The position numbers and the translations under genes are program-made. This document shows, piece after piece, positions 24,947 through 31,105 of a stretch of DNA of 31,105 nt (the stretch's first letter is position 1; every line of letters begins with the position of its first letter). The DNA is from Ignavibacteriota bacterium. Its GTDB lineage: Bacteria > Bacteroidota > Ignavibacteria > Tepidaquicellales > Tepidaquicellaceae. The notes below the pieces were generated by a model, which saw only the letters and a program-made list of their open reading frames with translations, did not search any database and was not told where the DNA came from. Where the stretch lies: positions 4,043-35,147 of the forward strand of contig PMIW01000178.1 in NCBI GenBank assembly GCA_003158365.1, read 5' to 3'.

Positions 24947-25537
24947 ATGAAAAAATCATTAATACTTATTTTGTTCTTTACGGCGAATTTTACATTCGCG
25001 CAGTTCAGTTTAAAGAATCCCACGGCTGTTTCACTGAATACAGGTTTTTTCCTGCCATATTCATCCGAAGTATTTAATACGGGTGTAAGCATCGGTATGG
25101 ATATTCAGCATAAAATAAGTCCTGCTTATCTTTTTTTTGTAATTAATTACAATATTTCCTCACGCAAGGAAATTCTGCCGAACCAGTATTTTAATAATAC
25201 ATCAGGAACCGGAATTTTAGAGGTAATAGGCGGAGTCAGGCTTTACTTTTCAGAATCCAAAAATCTGAAATATTTTTTTGACTGCGGTCTAGGATTGTAC
25301 GTTGAGAATAAAGGCTCCTATGAAATGAGGGTTGATAACGTTTCATATTCTTACAAGGGAGTAAGCAACGGAACAATAGGCGGTAATATAGGGGTTGGAG
25401 CAGATTATCCTCTCAACAAGGATTTTGATCTGGTAGGAAGAATTAAATATCATCTGTATTTCGGTGTCGGGGAAGACCCTTTTATTAATCCGTATTTCGG
25501 AATCAGCGCCGGATTAAAATACAACATAAAGTTTTAA
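24947..25537 (+). CDS. Small outer-membrane beta-barrel-like protein
   Basis: A 196-residue exported protein of unknown function. A signal peptide spans residues 1-18 (LILILFFTANFTFA, cleaved before Q19). The mature part alternates hydrophobic and polar residues in strand-like runs (VSLNTGFFLPY, GVSIGMDIQHKI, YLFFVINYNIS, EVIGGVRLYF, LKYFFDCGLGLYV, GNIGVGADYPL, LVGRIKYHLYFGVG, YFGISAGLKYNIKF). It ends in phenylalanine, the usual signal for barrel assembly. This fits an eight-stranded outer-membrane barrel. It is 20 bases after pdxH and is the last gene of the plus-strand cluster. Only 37 bases separate it from the convergent gene, and no clear terminator was seen. Confidence 0.8.
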   Translation: MKKSLILILFFTANFTFAQFSLKNPTAVSLNTGFFLPYSSEVFNTGVSIGMDIQHKISPAYLFFVINYNISSRKEILPNQYFNNTSGTGILEVIGGVRLYFSESKNLKYFFDCGLGLYVENKGSYEMRVDNVSYSYKGVSNGTIGGNIGVGADYPLNKDFDLVGRIKYHLYFGVGEDPFINPYFGISAGLKYNIKF

Positions 25538-25574
25538 ATTATTCAGATTACACAGAAAGATCGTAATTGAAAAT

Positions 25575-26699
25575 CTAAATCATTTTTTTTATATAGCATC
25601 TTCTGCGTTTGTGCTGTCTTGAATTATAATATTTCCAGTGTCCCTGCACCTGAACATTAGATTCGAGTTCAATATTCGATTCCGCTGAAATAATCCCGTT
25701 TTTAATAAAAGATTTAGTAAGTTCAGTCATAAGCAAAGCATCGGCACCCTTTCCCTGCAAATCAGGCCTGATTGCTCCAAGATATAAATCAACATACTTG
25801 TTATTTTTAAGTGCTCTTAACAAATAAATAAATCCGAACGGGAATAACCTGCCCTTTGTTTTTTGCAATGCTCGTGTCAATGAAGGCATCCCAATTACAA
25901 ATCCTGCAACTTTATCCTCACCATCCAAAAGTATTTTTACAAAGTCAGGAACAATAAAACCGAAATACTGCTTAATATATTTTTTAATTTGTTTATCGCT
26001 CAAAGGTACAAACCCGAATAAATTTTTATATGATTCATTGATTAAATCGAAAATCCCCTGTCCATAAGGTAACATATCCTTTGAGGATTTGGCTTCCAGT
26101 ACTCTGATATTAGTTTTGCTTTTAACAATAGCTGCTATTCTGTCTGCCTTCTCGGGAATTTTTTCGGGCACCTTTATTTCGAATTCCAGCCAGTCAACTT
26201 CTTTTTCAAAACCGAATTTTTCGATGTGTTTCGGATAATAATCATAATTATAAATTGTTGACATAGTACCTACTTCGTTAAACCCTTCAATAAGCATACC
26301 TTCATAATCCATATCCGAAAATCCAAGCGGACCGTGAATATATTCAATATTTTTTTCCGCTGCCCATTCAGTTATAGTGCTTATAAGTTTTTCCGAGACT
26401 TCTTCATCGTCTATAAAATCTATCCACCCGAAACGGACAGCTTTTTTATTCCATTTTTCTATATATTTATTATTTATAATACCTGCAATCCTGCCGGCAA
26501 GTTTTCCGTCTTTATATGCAAGCCAGAGCTTACTTTCACAATACTCGGATGCAGGATTCTTTTTTGGCGATAAAGTTTGAATTTCATCAAATATTATTGG
26601 CGGTACCCACTGACTGCAATTTTTATAAAGTATGTATGGAAATCTAACAAACTTTTTCAATTCTCTTCTGCCGGTTACCTCTTTTACAGATACACTCAA
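25575..26699 (-). CDS. GNAT-fold N-acyltransferase-like protein
   Basis: A 374-residue cytoplasmic protein of a conserved but uncharacterised family related to GNAT acetyltransferases. The N-terminal signature is F-V-R-F-P-Y-x-L-Y-K-N...W-V-P-P (17-34), followed by ESKLWLAYKDGKLAGRIAGIIN and GWIDFIDDEEVSEKL, a GNAT-like first half. The second half (about 210-374) has KVAGFVIGMPSLTRAL and an acetyl-CoA pyrophosphate-loop-like QGKGA at 315-319 (AIRPDLQGKGADALLMTEL), ending in a basic strand HWKYYNSRQHKRRRCYIKK. Two tandem GNAT folds are therefore likely. The acceptor substrate is unknown. It stands alone, with convergent and same-strand neighbours more than 35 and 200 bases away. Confidence 0.8.
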   Translation of the reverse strand: MSVSVKEVTGRRELKKFVRFPYILYKNCSQWVPPIIFDEIQTLSPKKNPASEYCESKLWLAYKDGKLAGRIAGIINNKYIEKWNKKAVRFGWIDFIDDEEVSEKLISTITEWAAEKNIEYIHGPLGFSDMDYEGMLIEGFNEVGTMSTIYNYDYYPKHIEKFGFEKEVDWLEFEIKVPEKIPEKADRIAAIVKSKTNIRVLEAKSSKDMLPYGQGIFDLINESYKNLFGFVPLSDKQIKKYIKQYFGFIVPDFVKILLDGEDKVAGFVIGMPSLTRALQKTKGRLFPFGFIYLLRALKNNKYVDLYLGAIRPDLQGKGADALLMTELTKSFIKNGIISAESNIELESNVQVQGHWKYYNSRQHKRRRCYIKKMI

Positions 26700-26835
26700 T
26701 TTTTTATCATTTGATTATTGGATACATTGTGAATTTACGAATTTAAAATAATTAATTAAATATAATTGTAAAAAATAAATCTTTTCTTAATTTTCAAATT
26801 TTTCAGGTTTTAAATTGATTTTTTGGATTAAATAT

Positions 26836-26874
26836 AAAAAAACCCCGTATTTAGTATTTCAAGATACGGAGTTT
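26836..26874 (-). terminator. Hairpin terminator after the sensor kinase gene
   Basis: AAACCCCGTAT (26840-26850) pairs with ATACGGAGTTT (26864-26874) with one C-A mismatch and a 13-base loop. The A-run at 26836-26842 gives a U-run on the minus transcript. It begins 28 bases after the kinase stop codon. Confidence 0.75.
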
Positions 26875-26902
26875 AACAAAAATTACCAAGATGAATAATT
26901 AA

Positions 26903-29900
26903 TTAAGAATAATTTGAAGGAAATATTACCCTGAAAGTTGTACCTTTTCCTTCTTCACTTTCAACGGATATACTGCCGTTATGTTTTTCAATCATTTCCT
27001 TGCATAACAGCAGGCCCAATCCTGTTCCTTTTTCATTTGAAGTTCCTTTTGTTGTTATATTGGAATCAAGTTTAAAGAGCTTTTCCAGATTCTCCCGTGG
27101 AATTCCGACTCCGTTATCGGAAACGGAAATTTCAATATGGTCATCTATTTTTTCCGATTTTACGCTTACCTGTCCTTTTTGGTTTGTAAATTTTATGGCA
27201 TTTGAAATAAGATTGTATAAAACCGTTCTTATCATATTTTTATCTGCTTCTATATAAGTATTAATTTTTACATTGTTCACAATAGTAATATTTTTTGAAC
27301 CTGCATTAGCATCAAATAATTCCAGAATACTTTTTATCTCGAGAAACAAATCTACACTTTCGGGATTAAATGACATTTTTCCGGTCTGAAATAATGCCCA
27401 GTTTAATAAATTTTCGAGCAGATTATATGTATTTTTTATATTCTTATTTAAATTTTCCGAATATTCAGTAATTTTTTCTTTTGGCAGGGAATCAATCTCA
27501 TTTTTAAGCAATTCGGAATAACCGAGCAATCCGACGAACGGGCTTTTTAGATCGTGTGCGATTATAGAGAAGAATTTATCTTTAGTTGCATTAGTTTCCT
27601 TTAACTGTTCATTAGCCGTGCCTAATTTTGCTGTTCTTTCTTTTACTTTATCTTCAAGCAATATCTGGGTATTTCTCAATTCCATTTCTGTTTCTCTCAA
27701 CTCTTTCGTGCGTAACTGTACTTTCTCTTCCATTTTCAGATAATAAATGCGATTCAGATATAATTTATAGAACATGTAAAACAAACCAGCCATCACAAAT
27801 ACTGAAACCAATATGAACCACCATTTTTGATAGTAAGGAACTTCGATTGTAATGACTGATGAAGAAAAAACGTCACTCCATTCACCCGAAATATTTTTAG
27901 CGCGCACCTGAAATTTATAGTCTCCGTGGATAAGATTTGTATATCGTATTTTGTCTATATTATTTTGATTGACCTCATACCAGTCCGCGTCAAAACCTAC
28001 GAGTTTTATTTTATATTGTAAATAATTCTCATTATAAAATGAAATTCCCCTGAAATTAAAAAACAGGGATTTTATATTACTTTTTAAACTAATATCTTGA
28101 GATAAAGAGAATTTATTACCTTCCGGATCTTCAGAATTTAAAAATATAACTTCCGGAACGGGTATAGTATTATTATCGAATTCAGGTCTATAGCAAGTCA
28201 TACCCGATTCAGTTCCAATCCAAACATTTCCATAAGAATCATTGATTAATGCAGCTCTGTTGATTTCCGTACCGGACAAGCCGTTTCCTTTCGTAAAAAA
28301 TCTTTGCTTTCCATTTCCATCCCATTTTATTACTCCGTTTTCTGTTCCAAACCAATAATTACCCTTATTATCCTGAAGAATCGCGTAAACAGAATTATTT
28401 ATCTCAAAACCTTTTAAATTAAATTTCTTGATGGAATCATTTATTAATGTATACAAACCTCCTTTTGTACCAATTAAAACATTTCCGTTTTTATCTTTTA
28501 TTACTGCAAAAGTATTATTTGCTTTTTCATCATTATTTGAAGAAATATATTTAGTTTTATCATCTTTTATGTATGTCAATCCGTTTGATGATGCAAAATA
28601 TGCTTCATCATTATCAAAAAGAAACATTCGCCTGTAAAATTGCTTTTTTACATTGTAGTCTGAAGATTCAACAAGTTTATCGTTTTTAACCTGGAAAATT
28701 CCGTCATTTGTCGTAACGCAGACCGTTCCTTTTTTATTTAATATTACCGAACTTACATAATTATTTTCAGCAAGTTTTAACCATTTAATATTTCCATTCT
28801 TATCAAGCTTGCCAAGTCCAGCGGATGCACATGCCAACCATATATTCCCGTCTTTCCCTTTACAGATATCCATTACACGATTGTCCCCCGGGTATCCTGA
28901 TTTTTTCGAAGGAAAAATAATTTTAGTAGTTTTATTATCATAAAGCAATGTAAGACCATCATTATGCCCTAATGCAAATTTCCCCGGCTGATATTCAAAT
29001 ATTGCTGTGACTTCGTCTTCCTGCAGGCCATTTGTAGCATCGTAGTTTACGAGGTAAAGATTATTTAATTTATCAATGCCCCGTGTTCCGGTTTTCCAGA
29101 TATTTTCTTCTTTATCGATGAAAATAGACGTACTACCGTCACTTTTGAAACCCTGCCTATTAGTTAAAGGAAAAAGTTCACCCGTTATCTTATTTACGCA
29201 AAGAGTGTAATAAAAATTTCCAAAAAACAGTAAGTTGTTTTTCCCGATAACTAAAGACGGATGTTCAAACTCTATCCCGGAAGGAAGTAAAAATTTATCA
29301 CTTATAATTTTTAATTGATTATTTTCTATATATCCAATCCATTCTTTTCCCAACAGCCACAATTTTTTAGGGAAATTTTCGCCTTCTTTATCAAAAGCGA
29401 CTGTTAAAATGTTTGAATATTTTGGTGACATTAAATTATTTAAACTATTATCGAATTTATTTCCATCAAAAACAGATAAACCGCCTTTTGTAACAATAAA
29501 TAATTTATTTTTATATTCTTTTACAGAGAATACAAAATCATCCAAAAGACCATCGTTTTTTGTAAATTTTTCCCATTTATTGTTTTTAAATAAATATATT
29601 CCTGAATAAGTTCCGATACATATGACCGGATTATCATTTTCATAGAATATTACGAAAGAAGTAGTATTAAGATTATTATTAACATTTCTTATTTCGGGTA
29701 GGGCAATTGTTTTAATTGAATCATTTGAAAAGAAAACGATAGATTCACACATATAAGAAGGTAAACACCATACAATTCCTTTTTCATCCGTTAAAATCCT
29801 TTTGAAAGGGGTATTTGGTAATCCGTTTTTCGAGCTATAATTTTCCCATCTGAACCCGTCATACACAGAAATTCCTGATGGATTAGCAAACCACATCCTG

Positions 29901-30061
29901 CCTTTTAAGTCCTGAGTAACATCACTAATAAAACTTGTCGGAAGGCCATTTTCTACGGAATAATTTCGGATGAAATAAGTTTGACTTATCGATTTGTTGT
30001 TTACGACAAAGAAAATTAAAAATAGAAATATGATATTTCTTAAAAAATCATTTAGCTTCAT
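26903..30061 (-). CDS. Two-component propeller sensor histidine kinase (Reg_prop/Y_Y_Y)
   Basis: A 1052-residue inner-membrane sensor kinase. A signal peptide or signal anchor occupies residues 8-26. About 30-640 is a run of Reg_prop blades (repeats such as D..G..WFGT..G...W/YDG...F, with NGLP turns), expected to form two periplasmic propellers. About 660-742 is the Y_Y_Y domain (YKIKLVGFDADWYEV, YTNLIHGDYKFQVRAKN). A transmembrane helix lies at 748-768 and a coiled coil at about 775-825. Then come HisKA with H836 (FFSIIAHDLKSPF) and an HATPase domain with N954 (NLISNAIKFT), D982 (SDNGVGIP) and GTGLGLLLCKEM. It lacks the receiver and AraC-type DNA-binding domains that complete classical hybrid two-component systems of Bacteroides. 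No response regulator gene is nearby, so it is an orphan kinase. The signal is unknown. Confidence 0.93.
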   Translation of the reverse strand: MKLNDFLRNIIFLFLIFFVVNNKSISQTYFIRNYSVENGLPTSFISDVTQDLKGRMWFANPSGISVYDGFRWENYSSKNGLPNTPFKRILTDEKGIVWCLPSYMCESIVFFSNDSIKTIALPEIRNVNNNLNTTSFVIFYENDNPVICIGTYSGIYLFKNNKWEKFTKNDGLLDDFVFSVKEYKNKLFIVTKGGLSVFDGNKFDNSLNNLMSPKYSNILTVAFDKEGENFPKKLWLLGKEWIGYIENNQLKIISDKFLLPSGIEFEHPSLVIGKNNLLFFGNFYYTLCVNKITGELFPLTNRQGFKSDGSTSIFIDKEENIWKTGTRGIDKLNNLYLVNYDATNGLQEDEVTAIFEYQPGKFALGHNDGLTLLYDNKTTKIIFPSKKSGYPGDNRVMDICKGKDGNIWLACASAGLGKLDKNGNIKWLKLAENNYVSSVILNKKGTVCVTTNDGIFQVKNDKLVESSDYNVKKQFYRRMFLFDNDEAYFASSNGLTYIKDDKTKYISSNNDEKANNTFAVIKDKNGNVLIGTKGGLYTLINDSIKKFNLKGFEINNSVYAILQDNKGNYWFGTENGVIKWDGNGKQRFFTKGNGLSGTEINRAALINDSYGNVWIGTESGMTCYRPEFDNNTIPVPEVIFLNSEDPEGNKFSLSQDISLKSNIKSLFFNFRGISFYNENYLQYKIKLVGFDADWYEVNQNNIDKIRYTNLIHGDYKFQVRAKNISGEWSDVFSSSVITIEVPYYQKWWFILVSVFVMAGLFYMFYKLYLNRIYYLKMEEKVQLRTKELRETEMELRNTQILLEDKVKERTAKLGTANEQLKETNATKDKFFSIIAHDLKSPFVGLLGYSELLKNEIDSLPKEKITEYSENLNKNIKNTYNLLENLLNWALFQTGKMSFNPESVDLFLEIKSILELFDANAGSKNITIVNNVKINTYIEADKNMIRTVLYNLISNAIKFTNQKGQVSVKSEKIDDHIEISVSDNGVGIPRENLEKLFKLDSNITTKGTSNEKGTGLGLLLCKEMIEKHNGSISVESEEGKGTTFRVIFPSNYS

Positions 30062-30258
30062 TAAAATAATGCTTTCTTGTTAGTCACTTAAATCTTAACC
30101 GCAAAAAGAAAAGTCAGCAATGATGAGTAATGCAGATCGGATTGTTAGTTATTAATTACTGTAATATACTAATTAAATAGAGAAATAGGAATATAATTTA
30201 ATATTTAATTTTCATAAAAAAGCAAAATTTGAACGAATCATTAACTTTATTTTAGTTC
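30062..30258. other. Intergenic region between sensor kinase and DUF1569 gene
   Basis: 197 AT-rich bases upstream of the kinase start codon on the minus strand. The region probably holds the kinase promoter, but no convincing promoter pair, hairpin or small gene was identified. Confidence 0.5.
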
Positions 30259-30708
30259 TCAGACTCCAAATTGATTCAAATGATGATTTGTATGTTTCCA
30301 GATTAAAACTCCCCATTCCTTCACAGTCAAATCCCCTAAGTATGGATGTGTTGCTTTTAATTCATTTTCCGGGTCGGTTTCAGCAAACCTGTTTATATAA
30401 TCAATCAATATATCCCTGTTCACTTCAAAATTCCCGTCATCAATCACGAGAAATTCCTTTGAAGTAGGAAGATTTTTAGTAAACAAATCCGTTTCAAGAA
30501 CCCGGTCCTTTACGGTTCTTCCGATTTTCAAATACTCTTCTTTTAATTCCGGTTTAATTTCCCCCAGTGATATTTTTATACTTACGGTACAATGAATAAA
30601 CATCTGCGATACTTTCATACTTCCCCATAAAGGCTGTGCTGATGCCGTTAACGTTTTTATTCTTTCTATGATATCCCTTTTATATTCAGCATTAAATAAA
30701 CTTTTCAT
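30259..30708 (-). CDS. DUF1569 / DinB-superfamily protein
   Basis: A 149-residue protein resembling DUF1569 members of the DinB four-helix superfamily, whose known relatives bind a divalent metal through three histidines. Visible features are MKVSQMFIHCTVSI with H39 at the end of helix 1 or 2, HPYLGDLTVKEWGVLIWKHTNHHLNQFG with H139, H142 and H143 near the C terminus, and no signal peptide. The family is found in stress-response and thiol-dependent transferase contexts, but the reaction here is unknown. It stands between the sensor kinase (197 bases) and the gene at the right edge (136 bases), on the same strand. Close co-transcription is not indicated. Confidence 0.8.
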   Translation of the reverse strand: MKSLFNAEYKRDIIERIKTLTASAQPLWGSMKVSQMFIHCTVSIKISLGEIKPELKEEYLKIGRTVKDRVLETDLFTKNLPTSKEFLVIDDGNFEVNRDILIDYINRFAETDPENELKATHPYLGDLTVKEWGVLIWKHTNHHLNQFGV

Positions 30709-30844
30709 AAACTATTTTTTAGAAATTTTGAATTATATTTTTGATTTGCCCGGATTATTTAGCAAATTAAAAATATCAAACCAATTTCAGATAATAAATT
30801 CAAAAATTAATTCCATAATAAGAAACCGGCAATAAAGATATTTT

Positions 30845-31105
30845 CTATTGAATACGTGTTACAGTTTTATTGTTTTTTTCATTGATAAGATGCATGATTG
30901 CAAGATAAGGGTGTCTGAAAATCATTTTGGGACCGGCATAGCCCATTACTGTTTTTACTCTCCGCTGCATTTCCGATTTATAGCAGTGTATAGGGCATTC
31001 CGAGCAGACCGGCTTGTCTGCGTGATACGGACAGTTGATAAGTCTTTGAAAAGCATAATCGTGCAGTTCCCGGCAATCATCACATAAGTCTTCAAAAGAT
31101 TCGTG
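30845..31105 (-). CDS. Nitrous oxide-stimulated promoter family protein (PF11756-like), C-terminal part
   Basis: A minus-strand reading frame open from the right edge to a TAG at 30845-30847; the start lies beyond the window. The 86 visible residues contain LCDDCRELHDYAFQRL, then CPYH...KPVCSECPIHCY, then MQRRVKTVMGYAGPKMIFRHPYLAIMHL. The conserved Cys spacing (C..C, CP, C..CP.HCY) and the 'GP+M..+HP..A..H' ending match the small cysteine-rich family described as nitrous oxide-stimulated promoter proteins. Metal binding by the cysteines is probable but unproven. The opposite strand also carries a 79-codon open frame here, but it has no family resemblance. Confidence 0.75.
   Translation of the reverse strand, partial: HESFEDLCDDCRELHDYAFQRLINCPYHADKPVCSECPIHCYKSEMQRRVKTVMGYAGPKMIFRHPYLAIMHLINEKNNKTVTRIQ

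Noticed and set aside
30848..31087. A 79-codon plus-strand frame at the right edge
   Set aside because: It overlaps the cysteine-rich minus-strand gene fragment, which has recognisable family motifs.

Overview
The window comes from an AT-rich bacterium of the Bacteroidota/Chlorobiota/Ignavibacteriota group, most likely an Ignavibacteria-like lineage. This is an inference from three things seen here. Four large secreted proteins end in the SLSQNYPNPFNPVTRIN...LVNEV...GVYFYRM type of type IX secretion (T9SS) sorting domain, which is typical of that lineage. A histidine kinase carries the Reg_prop/Y_Y_Y sensor architecture common in the phylum. Shine-Dalgarno sequences are almost absent. No rRNA, tRNA, CRISPR array, transposase or phage gene was seen.

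Layout. (1) Positions 2-2576, plus strand: the end of a thioredoxin-fold gene, then a tight operon in which truA sits between two related DUF5683-like membrane proteins, closed by a hairpin at 2603. (2) 2637-8048, minus strand: ispE (isoprenoid precursor synthesis), fabH (fatty acid initiation), clpC (protein quality control) and an alpha/beta hydrolase. (3) 8185-20406, minus strand: a 12 kb tandem array of four paralogous exported proteins of about 960-975 residues. Each has six Asp-box propeller repeats, two Ig-like domains, a shared cysteine-containing beta-rich module and a T9SS sorting tail. Each is followed by its own terminator-like hairpin. (4) 20691-25537, plus strand: a divergent housekeeping cluster of dusB, a slipin, a family 3 glycosidase, pdxH and a small outer-membrane protein. 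(5) 25575-31105, minus strand: a GNAT-family protein, a large orphan sensor histidine kinase, a DUF1569/DinB-like protein and the 3' end of a cysteine-rich 'nitrous oxide-stimulated promoter' family gene.

Most genes are housekeeping. The part most likely to hold undescribed biology is the four-gene propeller array. Its members are mosaics: the propellers pair 9-12 and 10-11 (numbering genes by first coordinate: 8185 = gene 9, 11283 = gene 10, 14335 = gene 11, 17536 = gene 12), whereas the first Ig-like domain pairs 9-10 and 11-12. The C-terminal module is nearly uniform and includes a 134 bp stretch identical at DNA level between genes 9 and 10. This looks like duplication followed by recombination or gene conversion, which keeps a common C-terminal half while the exposed propeller half diverges. 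The roles of the propellers are unknown.
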